Position numbers and translations under genes: made by a program. Below the pieces are notes generated by a model. The model was not told the DNA's origin. It was given only the letters and a program-made list of their open reading frames with translations, and searched no databases. A stretch of DNA of 64,000 nucleotides from Allolobophora icterica (lineage: Eukaryota; Annelida; Clitellata; Crassiclitellata; Lumbricidae), in assembly GCA_963556255.1 (NCBI GenBank), contig OY744615.1, forward strand, positions 21,544,696-21,608,695, in the 5' to 3' direction. The number at the start of each line of letters is the position of its first letter. Position 1 is the first letter of the stretch. Below are positions 24,073 to 33,971 of the stretch, piece by piece.

Positions 24073-24412
24073 GCCCTGAGGTACTTCATCCCTCCAAGGT
24101 CTTAGAAATTTTTAGTCTTATGTGTCTGGAACGGCTGCACCTCATCCGTGGCAAAGGAACCGCTGAACGCCACAGCATTAAAGCGTTTAATTGTTACTGA
24201 GAGACGCTGAAACAAAGCTAGTCTATCGGGGTTCGCCAGTAGCTTGTGTGAAGTGACGGCCTAAGTCCGAAATAAATGCAAATCCGGCTTGTTGTTAATG
24301 GACCCAACGTTTCCATAGCCAGCGTGATGAAGACATGCGACTTGAGGAGCGCGTTGTATTTCTGATTCTTTCTTTTCTCGGCCGCCTCGGCCGCTGCTCC
24401 GGTGTAGTAGGC

Positions 24413-25140
24413 TGACATTATCCCCCCGGACATAATCCCCCGGACATTATCCCCCCGGACAGAATCCCCGGGAAGGACATAATCCTCCAGGCTAGGAATT
24501 AATAACCTATATTTCACACATATATAGCATGACGCGTGAGGACCTGTTATGACGGCAAAAAGTACTAAGCCATTGCTTATCACCTCAACCTCAGTCGGAA
24601 TATATTTCAATTTGTTTAATAAGAAGAATAATTATATTTACAGTTTTTTAATTCTAAAAACGAGTGTAACAGTACAGACCAAGTGGACGACATTAACAAG
24701 TCTTGAATTAAGAACTAGGCGACATTAACAAGTCTTGACTTTATTCCTAGCACTTTGGGCGGCTGATCTACTTTATTCCTAAGTATCCTAACTGACACTA
24801 ACAAGGAGCGCAGGAGACGGGCAGCTGATCTAGCGAATCCTGACATTAATAAGTCTTTAGTTAAGAACTAGGCGACATTACAAAGCCTTTACTTTATAGA
24901 ATTGAATGAGACTAACAAGTCTTAATTTTACATCTGAATGACACTAACAAGTCTTTAGCCTATACAACCTGACATTAGGAACAAAACGCCGTGCAATTAA
25001 GGTGTATCAATTACATGTAGAAATAGGTTATTTGCACAGAGGGCGGATTTTGTCCGGGGGGATTATGTCCTACCGAAAATCGGGGGATTTTGTCCGGGGA
25101 TTATGTCGGGGGATTATGTCCAGAGGATTATGTCCATTCC
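24413..25140. mobile_element. Foldback-like element FB1 (CCCCCCGGACATAAT ends)
   Basis: The left arm (about 24413-24500) repeats the phrase 'attatccccccggacataatc'. The right arm (about 25029-25140) repeats its complement ('gattatgtcc', 'ttttgtccgggg'). Each arm holds four or five short direct copies. The interior has about seven degenerate copies of 'gacattaacaagtctt' (from 24691 to 24955). Long ends made of short tandem repeats are the hallmark of foldback elements. No transposase and no clear target duplication were found. Confidence 0.65.
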
Positions 25141-25164
25141 CCGCTGAATATACTCGGATTTTTA

Positions 25165-25835
25165 TACTCCCCTTTTCAACACTCCGGGAGTCTATTTATG
25201 CTAGAATATATTGACTGGGGAGTTAATTCTTACTAGAACTAATTGACCAGTGGAGTGTATTGCTACTAGGACTAAAACACTCTTGTTGGTGATTAGAAAC
25301 TCCAGTGGAGTTCATTCTTCCTAGGACCAATTGAATGGGGGAGTTTATTCTTCCTAGGACCAAGTGACTTGTGGAGTTAATTCTTCCTAGGACCAAATGA
25401 CTTGTGGAGTTCATTCTTCCTAGAACAAATTGAATGGGGAGTTGATTCTTCCAAGGACCAAACGACTTGTGGATTTCATTCTTGCTAGGACCAAATGACT
25501 TGTAGAGTTGATTCTTCAAGGGACATGTTGAATGGGAAGTGGATTCTTCCTAGGATCAAATGACTTGTAGAGTTGATTCTTCAAGGAACATGTTGAATCG
25601 GGAGTTGATTCTTCCTAGGACCACATGACATGTGGAGTTCATTCTTCCTGGGACAAATTGCATGGGAAAGTTTATTGTTTTTACGACTGGTGGAGTTGAT
25701 TCTTCCTAGGACCACATGACTTGTGTAGTTCATTCTTCCTATAGGACCAAATGACTTGTGGAGTTGATTCTTTCTAGGATCAAATGACTTGCGGAGTTAA
25801 TTCTTCCTTGGATATAAACACTCCAGCAGTCTTTT
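25165..25835. repeat. Degenerate minisatellite, unit about 36-38 bp
   Basis: Roughly 16 imperfect copies of a unit containing 'ttcttcctaggaccaaatga' followed by 'cttgtggagtt'. Translation of either strand gives a repetitive peptide, which I regard as an artefact. It directly follows element FB1. Confidence 0.85.
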
Positions 25836-26459
25836 CTATACGGGGAGTCTGTTCATCCTCTTACACCAGCTCGAGAGGCGCGAGCGTTTCCACCACCGTG
25901 ATACTTTGTTATCAATGAGTGACTTCAGAATGGTGGACATAGCATAGGCCTACTATATTCGTATATAGGAGAGGGAGGTAGCAGGGAGAGGGAATGGAGC
26001 GATGATGGAAGATTGGTCACCACCACCTTGTGCAGCAAAGTTATGCTCATTTCATCACTTATAAGTTTCTGTAATCTTAAAAGTGTCACATCAAGTCTTG
26101 TTTGGTCCTCGATCCTCAGTCATCGATACTCGGTCTATCTACTGTTGTATTGGTCCATTCATCATTTCACTTCCTCCGCATCTTGCATGTATTGCTTTGT
26201 TTGGGATTTGGTCTCTCTACGTGGCCAAACCATCGTTGTCTTCGTTAAAAGACTGTAATGCATAGGCATAGCTTTGAACTGAAACGGTTGTGTCCGATCA
26301 AAACCCCTTTTAACGCGCATTGTATCACACCCAACATGTAGACCTGGCATGAACACGGGGTGGGTTTTGTTTATCCCGTGCTATCAGTATGGTTAACCTC
26401 ACGTTAACATTACTGAATTGACCACCATAATTAGCAATGCACGTGTCGATTGTTTCTAG
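25836..26459 (+). other. Intron remainder, nothing recognised
   Basis: Sequence between the minisatellite and the second D2 exon. A short open frame at 26013-26258 has no recognisable similarity. No gene is called. Confidence 0.5.
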
Positions 26460-26674
26460 CCTGCAGCCGGACTTCACGCCATGCAATGGTGTCATGTGCT
26501 TTCTGGACGATAAGTCGATATGCCCTCCATATCAGGTCAATGACACGTGTCACATAACTACAGAGTACCTGGAGCCGGCCAAGTACGACGGCCATCTCTA
26601 CTTCAAGGTCAACGCAACCAACATCGCCGGATCAGCAACAACCGACAACTTCAGGCTCTACTTAACTGACGTCA
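26460..26674 (+). CDS. Cytokine receptor copy 2: FN3 D2, second-half exon
   Basis: A 215-nt exon, phase 2 in (acceptor tgtttctag; an in-frame alternative, ctgcag, ends at 26466) and phase 1 out (GTCA|gtaagt). It encodes a cysteine-rich FN3 half: PCNGVMCFLDDKSICPPYQV, then NDTCHITTEYLEP and HLYFKVNATNIAGSATTDNF. The cysteine pairs and the 'Y.F.V.A.N..G' line fit the D2 domain of class I cytokine receptors. Several N-glycosylation sites are present. Confidence 0.83.
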
Positions 26675-27082
26675 GTAAGTCTAAGCAGTAATCTGATCTG
26701 ATCTAGACTAACTTAATATGATCTAATCTGATCTGATCTAGTCCCTGCCAGCACTTCTATGAGCAGTAGCTGGAAACCATGTTGGCTCTATATGGGTCCC
26801 ATATGAGAATATGGGTCATATAAGGTTACATATGGACATGTTAGCAGGGGTCTGGTCTGATTTAATCTTATTTATCTAAGAAAATAGTATAATACACTAG
26901 GCAGATTTATGATCGCATATGGTATAAAGGTCCTATTGCTCGATGGACTTCCATGGCTGGTGCCGTTCAGGATCACATCTGTAAGCTGCGCGAAGTTTTC
27001 TATGCTGGATAAAATTCTTCATCCTTGTCACCAGCTCTCCAATGCGATTGATCTCCTTCACCATCGCTGCTGCACGAATGCC
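26675..27082 (+). other. Intron segment, nothing recognised
   Basis: Contains a short 'atatgggtcccatatgagaa' palindromic patch near 26791-26840. No gene was seen. Confidence 0.5.
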
Positions 27083-27189
27083 GGACATTTACATATTCCT
27101 CCCGGACATATTCCACCGGACAGTTACCCCCCAGGACACTTCCCCCGAATCTCAGTAGGTCATATCCCCCCGGACAAATTCCCCTCTGT

Positions 27190-27518
27190 GGATTTATCTA
27201 TGTATGTATGTCTGTCTGTATGTATGTATGTCTGTACATAATGTATGTATGCATGTGTATATATACAATTATGTATGCATTTATGTATGTATGTATGTAT
27301 GTATGTATGTATGTATGTATGTATGCATGTGTATATGCATGTATGTATGTATGTATGTATGTATGTATGTATGTATGTATGTATGTATGTATGTATATGT
27401 GTATGTATGTATGTATGTATGTATGTATGCATGTATGTATGCATGCATGTATGTATGTATGTATGTATGTATGTATGTACGTATGTATGTCTGTATGAAG
27501 GCATGTATGTATGTATTA
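27190..27518. repeat. (TATG)n microsatellite
   Basis: Degenerate TATG array, the interior of FB2. Its continuation after two insertions is at 29276-29293 and 30675-30765. Overlapping Tyr-Met-Cys-Val frames are artefacts. Confidence 0.95.
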
Positions 27519-29273
27519 GGGTGTCTCTTAGCATAGTGTAAACATTTTTTTTTCTCCTTCTCACCATCCCAAGTTGTTAGGTTCATGGAAATAAAATTCT
27601 ACCAAAAATTTCATTAAAATTGGATAATATTTAGAGGTGGCCCTCGAGCTTTAGAGTTTAGAAAATTAATGATACTTCGTACAATGGGAAATGTAATGTT
27701 GCATAATAATTAATCGTCAGTTGTAGTACTAGTTAATCAATTTGTATTGTTTATGAAACAGAATTTCTACTTTCTGCGTGTATATTTATGTTAAAATTAA
27801 TATCTAATGTCCAGAAACACACTCTCATTCGTTCCTGAATGAGGGTCATGCCTCACTCGGCCCTGTCATTGACGACTGCCAACCCGTTGATGATGTGCAC
27901 AGCCTGTGGAATATTTCGTTTCCTCTTCATCCCATTCAGACGGGCCCAGTGCAAGGAAAGTCTGAGGAAGGCCAAGCATGGAAAAGAGTCGTTTTATGTT
28001 TATCATGCAGAACTGCTCCAGGGTCACGGTGCGCTTTTGGTCGCTTTGGTGGATGATCCGGGGCTGGATCTTCCATGGTGGCTGACATCAGTCTCTTCCT
28101 CTCCACAGACATTCTTGAATCAAAAAGGTCAGACCAGCTCCTCAGAAAGGTACCATAGATGAAGTCCAAGTTCTTTCCTTGTTGTGCTGGAAATGGCTTC
28201 ATGTGAGTAGTTTTGGAGTTCAACCATTAGTTGGAAGTCGCTCAGAGGTACTTCAACTCCGATTGGGGCAGTAATCCAGGCCTAGAGGTGAATGATAACT
28301 GCAAAAGTTGCCAGATCACGAATTCCTCTCTTCTCTGAAGCAGTCATCTGGAACTGGTCATGAAAGAGCCAGATCTTAATTGCATGTCATAACCTTGACC
28401 ATCCAATTTGCACGATGCGTAGCGCCTGGCACCTGGAAAAGAACACCTCGTGCAGGAAATCCAATTCATGATATATAGTCACCTCGTGGTTGCTTTACTT
28501 CCAAGTTTACTTGAGCAAAGTTAAGAATATCATCTCGGGTTGATGATCGCCTCTTTAGGGCTGTCCTGTTGTAACCGGGCCATGTCCTGCACCAGCTACT
28601 AGGTCTACCTCAAACCAAGCCTACCTACTACCTCTGTCCCCGTGCCCATGATTGCATTATTCCCCCAGCCGACAGCCTGATATGTAAAAAATTTATTGTT
28701 AGGATGTTATATACTTTTTAACTGGGATGTCTGTACAACAAAGTGTGATTAGCAATTGGTTAATAAAGAATATACTTACCTACTTACTTACTTACTTACC
28801 ATGTTGACTTTATGTAGGACAATGCTATGAATAAGGTAATTGATTGCAAAATAAGCAATGGCTTTGTTCCTAATCCACAAATCATGCAGGTGGTGTAATT
28901 CAGTCATTTTCCACCTGTTTGCCGCGAAAGTGCATTTATTACAAATTTGTTTGAAACATTTTAAATTTGAATTTTGAAATATGTTGCCTGCAACTTGTTT
29001 ACAAATTGAACAGGAGCTAAGAGTCTGCTCCCCTGCGTCTGTGCATTGAAATTGGCAAATTAATAAGGCAATCTGTCCTTCTTTTAACAATGAGAACTAT
29101 ATAGCATGGTTGTAACCAATAGGCCTACAATGCTAAAACTTTGACATCAAAGGGCCACCTCTAAATATTATCCGATTTTCATCAAATTTTTTTTGTAAAT
29201 TTTTTATCCATGACCTAACAACTTGAAGGGGTGAGAGATTGAAATTTTCAACTCTCATTTCTAAGAGACACCC
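27519..29273. mobile_element. TIR element E1 (TA duplication) inside the FB2 microsatellite
   Basis: A 1755-bp element with ends GGGTGTCTCTTAG / complement of CTAAGAGACACCC, flanked by TA. The inverted repeats extend over about 150 bp ('aagttgttaggttcatgg', 'ggataatatttagaggtggc' and their complements near 29145-29275). The interior has two minus-strand open frames (27936-28223, and 28788-29090 with two Cys-x2-Cys pairs, CSIC and CNKC), but no recognised transposase. A TA duplication fits Tc1/mariner or another TA-targeting family; the superfamily is uncertain. Confidence 0.75.
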
Positions 29274-29293
29274 TAGTATGTATGTATGTATGT

Positions 29294-30674
29294 GGGTCAT
29301 TATCCGAAATGTTACAAATTTCGTCTCCGAAAACAAAAAAAAATTTTTCCCCAAAATTGGTTGCAAGTCATGTACATAGTTAAATTTAACTAATTTGACA
29401 GAAATCCACTATATTTTTAATCATAAGTTAATTTTTTTTCAGAAATTATAAAGTCAAAACTCCTCTTTTTTCATTGAAATCCGCCCTTTTTGTGTAATCA
29501 TATTTAATCACGGGAACCTGAAATATTCCTCTGGTGCTTATAAAATGGCAATTTCTTAAAAGTAGATAATGCCAGCATTAAGTAGGAGTACAATAGGCCT
29601 TTCCTTCACATAATATATTAGTCTGGTGTCAAGAAATTAAGACATTTTTCTAAATTATTTTTAAAAAAGAAATATAATTTTCAGCTGCAGAAAAAAATCT
29701 GTGCAGCATTTGCTATAACTGCATGTTATATGCATTAGATACAAGTTGAACACCATTTTAAGAGTTGATAGTAAATTCTAATTACTTGCAATTTATTTTT
29801 ATATCAAATAATTCACAAACAATACATGTAATTCACTCTGAGCAATGCGTCATTACCATCCGAGACAAGATGCGACTGCCATGAGAAAATAGCAGAAATC
29901 TGATGAATACGGATGGTAATGACGAAAAACAACCGCGAATGGTAATGACAAAATGATGAAATTTATAACAGCCGTCAAACATTTTCACGTGAATTACTCC
30001 ATCAGATAAGTAATTTCAATCAGTTCAACAAAAGCTACAAATAAAACAAGTTGTCAATGTTGTAATCTACCTAAACCAGGAAATACAACACTAGATGGTA
30101 ATGAAGCAGAAATTTACTTTTCTTGTAATTTGGAACACACAAACTTAAATTAAAACTAAAATATTAGGAATTTCAACACAAATCTGTGTGATTCCATTAA
30201 TATTTGACAATATCTCGTTCTTGATGTTTTTCTTTTAGTAAGTAAGCACGTTCTGTAAAAGTTATAGGCTTCCCAAAAATTGGGATGGCTATGATGCTTA
30301 TTTCTATTGACAAGTTTAAATAGGTCAAAAAGAAATAAATATTATGAAAATGAGTCTAAATGTTTAATTATTGCATATGCTAGCTACTAATTAATCAAAA
30401 TAATATACCTTTGTTACAGGTTATAATGGAATAAATTTGCGTAAAAGCTTATTTTAATGCATTGTACACCGTCTCGGACATTGGATGGTAATGATATTTT
30501 GTATACATTTAGTAATTTTTTTCAAAATTTCCAGAATCTAGCAGCTAAAATAATGATGGGAAATGTTAATCTCCTCATTCTTGGAAGGATAGGCAAAAAA
30601 AATTTGAAGAAATTATCGAAAAAACTAAAAAAACAGCATGGGACATCGATTCTGCACTTTTCGGATAATGACCC
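29294..30674. mobile_element. TIR element E2 with GATGGTAATGA repeats
   Basis: A 1381-bp element with ends GGGTCATTATCCGAAA and its exact complement, flanked by TATG-array sequence; a 4-bp ATGT duplication is possible but cannot be told from the repeat. It carries at least five copies of a GGTAATGA phrase, mostly as GATGGTAATGA (complement at 29851-29860; 29911; 29941; 30093; 30482), spread through the element. No open frame resembling a transposase was found. Confidence 0.72.
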
Positions 30675-31225
30675 ATGTATGTATGTATGTATGTATGTAT
30701 GTATGTATGTATGTATGTATGTACGCATGTATATATGTATGTACGTATGCATGTATGTAGGCCTATGTACGTTTTGATAATTAAAACATAAAGCTTTTTG
30801 AATGTTGCATGGAGGGGGAAATGTCCTAGTAGAGGGGGAAAGTGTCTGGATGGTAACTGTCCAGTTGGAATATGTCCGGGGGAATATGTCCAGGGGGGTA
30901 AATGTCCGTTCACCATGCTGCACACTGATACGTAAACTTCCCCTCCGTTGGACCGTCTCTCTGGAAGAATATTTCCGCTGAAAGTTGCTCAATTGCACTC
31001 GCTTCCGATAGCATAACATATTTTTTACGATAAGAGACAGCACACGTTTTCATCAACACTCGTTTATTTACGTAGAGAATGCCTGTGAGAGGCTTTTATA
31101 GAGGCGCTCTAAAATGTCACATTACAATCACTGCTCCACAGCAGTTATGGAAACGAATAATTATATAGTGTTCAAATATTCTGCAATGCACCAACATGTA
31201 TAAGTTGTGTTACATTTGAATATAG

Positions 31226-31377
31226 TTGAGCCTAAACCAGTCACAGAACTCAACGTATCATCAAGATTCGCAGCGAATGTTGGTAGATTTGTCGAAGTCG
31301 TTTCTTTCCGACCCCAGACAATAGAAGTCGATACGCCATTCATCTTCCAAATTCTCACGAAGTCCATGGAAAATCCG
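31226..31377 (+). CDS. Cytokine receptor copy 2: FN3 D3, first-half exon
   Basis: A 152-nt exon, phase 1 in (acceptor gaatatag), phase 0 out (AATCCG|gtatca). It encodes the first half of D3: EPKPVTELNVSSRFA, then FVEVVSFRPQTIEVDTPFIF. The phase fits the WSXWS exon at 32431 exactly. Confidence 0.8.
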
Positions 31378-31495
31378 GTATCATTAATCATTATTGCATT
31401 CATATGCTTGTGTTAGTAATGTGCTAAACGAATTTATCTAAAGTAGCAACTCATCAGCGTGTATCTGTGCTTTAAGTTTGACCATGTGTCCGACT

Positions 31496-31890
31496 TCATG
31501 CTCCGGGACTAGCATTGGCTACCGGTTCCCCTGCGCATCCAGTAGAGGATTGCCTCCTTGGTCTGGTGCTGCCAGCTGGGCATCGCTCCAGCCTATCTGA
31601 GGTCCCTCTGCTTACCTGCCGGCGAGACCCGTGGTCGCTCACTCCGCTCTGCGGAGAGGGGGTGCTTGTTTTGCCATTTGCTCGTACTGCCGCCATGGAA
31701 AATCGGGCCTTTTTGGTGGTTGGTCCTGTGGTATGGAACGGGCTCCCTCTGGAGCTGCGTCTCCTCCCTTTAACCCAACCCGAGTCTTTCTATAGACTGC
31801 GCTAAAAAAACTGTTCTTTATGTTCGTGCTGAAGTCGGGAGCGCCTCTGAGTAGTGCCCTTGAAGACGCGCTATATAAGTGCTCAAATGA
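31496..31890 (+). mobile_element. LINE 3' fragment (CR1/L2-like) in an intron
   Basis: The plus strand encodes decayed CR1/L2 C-terminal phrases: LGIAPAYLRSLCLPAG, and in another frame FARTAAMENRAFLVVGPVVW then NGLPLELRLLP. The 3' end has 'gcgcctctgagtag' and 'cgcgctatataagtgctcaa'. Multiple frame changes make it a relic. Confidence 0.75.
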
Positions 31891-32430
31891 ACGAAAGAAC
31901 GAATAATAAGTTAATTTGGAAGTTAATTCTGGGTAACGCAAATCACAGCGTTCTGTGGAGAATCAGAGCGATTTTGTTCGTAAACAGCCAGCGCCGGGTT
32001 TTACATGCGCCAATCCGAGCAGCTCGTTTGATCTGTGATCCTTCGATCATTTGGTGGAATGAAAGAAATTGTCGCACGTGAGACCAAATGTTACAGATTC
32101 TGTGATGTTACAAATAGGCCATTACAAAGTAACAGTTACAAATAGATTGTGTGAATTTATGAAATTACGTTTTTCGGATGTGCTGTAGGCCTATGTTCTG
32201 ATACAAAGTGTCTTGGCAGTGTTGCACTTGAGGAAGGAGTCACTGATGTTGCTGTTTGTCTGTGTGTTAGTTGATGTGGGTGAGTAAGCTTAGGGTAATT
32301 ATTCACCAAAGGTTGATATATTTTAAAGCTGTCTCCACGGTCTATTTGTTAATAGAATGTCTTTTACCTAATTATTCGTGGCGCGTTGGTGTTTTGAGCT
32401 GCTCATCGACTTCTATTGTCTGTTATTCAG

Positions 32431-32620
32431 GAAGATGAGCGGAATCTCTATCAGAGTGTCCAGTGTGGTTCGCAACGAGACATGAGCAGTATAATCCTGA
32501 AAGACCTAAATCCCTTTACCGTCTATAAATTGTCGATTCGCAGTAAGGTTGAACCCACCGGAAGGAAAACACGCTTCTGGAGCAAATGGAGTAACGTCAC
32601 ATTCAAATCGCACGAAGATG
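32431..32620 (+). CDS. Cytokine receptor copy 2: FN3 D3 second half with WSKWS box
   Basis: A 190-nt exon, phase 0 in (acceptor gttattcag), phase 1 out (GAAGATG|gtaaat). It encodes the second half of D3: SSIILKDLNPFTVYKLSIRS, then FWSKWSNVTFKSHED. WSxWS at the end of the second FN3 domain is the defining motif of class I cytokine receptors. N-x-T follows immediately. The next intron contains the (GGCA)n array and the complete Polinton. Confidence 0.92.
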
Positions 32621-32663
32621 GTAAATATACAGGCTTCCACCATTGAGACGAACGGAAGGACTG

Positions 32664-32813
<150 letters not shown>

Positions 32814-33106
32814 ACATGGAAGAGCGAACAGACAGACTCATATAGAAATAGACTATAGGCAGACAGACTGTATCGGTATATCCTTATGTTCATCGAGGAC
32901 ACTCAGCGCTCGTGAATAAGCTGACGCCATGCGCTTAGCCTTTGATTGGCGCTGTAGAAATTTAGAATTTGCGAATACGATTACGAACATAGATGTGAAT
33001 TATTCTATGTATATTATCAGTCTCGGTTAACTAGTTGTTTCTGTTTAACCACCCTGTGTGATATGAATGTTTATTAGCGTCACCCTCCTCCTTCATCCAG
33101 GCTTGG

Positions 33107-33112
33107 GACTGG
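33107..33112. repeat. Polinton target-site duplication, left (GACTGG)
   Basis: GACTGG here is repeated at 48314-48319 immediately outside the right end. Six-base duplications are the known hallmark of Polinton integration. Confidence 0.95.
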
Positions 33113-33251
33113 AGTAGTTGTATTTTGACTATTCTGGGACAACCACGCAATAACCACGTCACGTGACGACCATCGTATGACGTCATCGAAACTATTGGAA
33201 ATTCCCGCAGTTTTGATGACTCGCCTATGAGTCATGGGATGATTACGTGGG
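33113..33251. repeat. Polinton left terminal inverted repeat (139 bp)
   Basis: Exactly complementary to 48175-48313 in every base I compared. It contains the palindromic CACGTCACGTGACG region and TGACGTCA (near 33178-33185), which resembles a CRE/ATF site. The match ends after GTGGG at 33251. Confidence 0.96.
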
Positions 33252-33287
33252 CTGGGAATTTCCTGTAGTATCTAGTAATCTGAGGTC

Positions 33288-33926
33288 ATGAAAGGGCTTA
33301 AAGGAATGAATGTCTATAATAAAATGGACTATTCGTCAAAAACCGTTAAAGAACTACAAAATATCGCTCGAGAGAGAGGTATGGTTGGTTATTCGAGACT
33401 GCGAAAAGCAGAACTCATAGCATTAATGTCGCCGAGGTCTGCGAGCAACCCGCTAGACGCTCCGGTTCCAGACATTAAGGTTCCAACGCTTACTCCGGGC
33501 AAGTATACACCCCCGTCTAATACTTGGAAATCTCGTTTCAGCCAAAACGTTTTGACTGAAATAGGGAATAAGGTAAGGTCGAAGATTAATTCTTTTTCGG
33601 ATTGGCTGATTAGTTACGTGCCTCCACAAATAAAAACGCCTATCAACGATAAATTAGAATCGTTGATGTCGACGGTTTCGAGTATTTTCAGTAAAATTAA
33701 TAAAAACAAGTTCGAAATCCGAGAGACCGCGAAGGCTATTAAAGGTTTTACTAAGCGATACACGATCGATTCCACCAGTCCCATTGATGTTACATCTTTT
33801 CTCAACGCTGTAAGGCCCCAAGTAGTCAGTCTGTTGACGAAAAATCGTGGAGTAAAAGTTCAATTCAATCTTAATTGCGTAATGAAGAAAGTAGATATTA
33901 AATCCGGAGAAGAAGTCGAAGCCTAA
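33288..33926 (+). CDS. Polinton SAP/Rho-N-like ORF upstream of and in frame with PolB
   Basis: 212 residues. The N-terminus (about residues 17-48, KTVKELQNIARERGMVGYSR then LRKAELIALM) resembles a Rho-N/SAP helix-extension-helix DNA-binding fold. The C-terminal end (VKVQFNLNCVMKKVD) resembles the region that, in Polinton PolB proteins as I know them, lies just upstream of the polymerase. The TAA at 33924-33926 is followed, in the same frame and with no further stop, by the PolB frame. The ORF is therefore probably the amino-terminal part of a longer polymerase protein cut by one stop codon. It could be a real separate protein, a nonsense mutation or a readthrough stop. ATG is the first in the element; another lies six codons later. 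Confidence 0.75.
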   Translation: MKGLKGMNVYNKMDYSSKTVKELQNIARERGMVGYSRLRKAELIALMSPRSASNPLDAPVPDIKVPTLTPGKYTPPSNTWKSRFSQNVLTEIGNKVRSKINSFSDWLISYVPPQIKTPINDKLESLMSTVSSIFSKINKNKFEIRETAKAIKGFTKRYTIDSTSPIDVTSFLNAVRPQVVSLLTKNRGVKVQFNLNCVMKKVDIKSGEEVEA

Positions 33927-33971
33927 CCTAATTTTAAATCAAAGACCGATATCATTTTAGACGCAACCGAC

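Larger units (their letters stand above)
27083..30907. mobile_element. Foldback-like element FB2 carrying two nested elements
   Basis: The outer ends (27083-27186 and about 30815-30907) are imperfect inverted repeats built of GGACATATTCCCCC-like phrases: GGACATTTAC at the left tip and the complement of GTAAATGTCC at the right tip. The original interior was a (TATG)n array (27190-27518, 29276-29293, 30675-30765). Two TIR elements, 27519-29273 and 29294-30674, split it. The same design (GC-rich repeated ends around a tetranucleotide array) is seen at 62597 to the window end. Confidence 0.62.

Noticed and set aside
24691..24955. CRISPR-like array of 16-bp repeats
   Set aside because: Repeats are degenerate and irregularly spaced, in a eukaryotic intron, without cas genes.
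27160..27567. Tyr-Ile-His-Thr repetitive protein
   Set aside because: (TATG)n microsatellite on both strands; the array is the interior of FB2.
27936..28223. Minus-strand 95-residue ORF in element E1
   Set aside because: No recognisable transposase or domain; kept only as a possible relic within E1.
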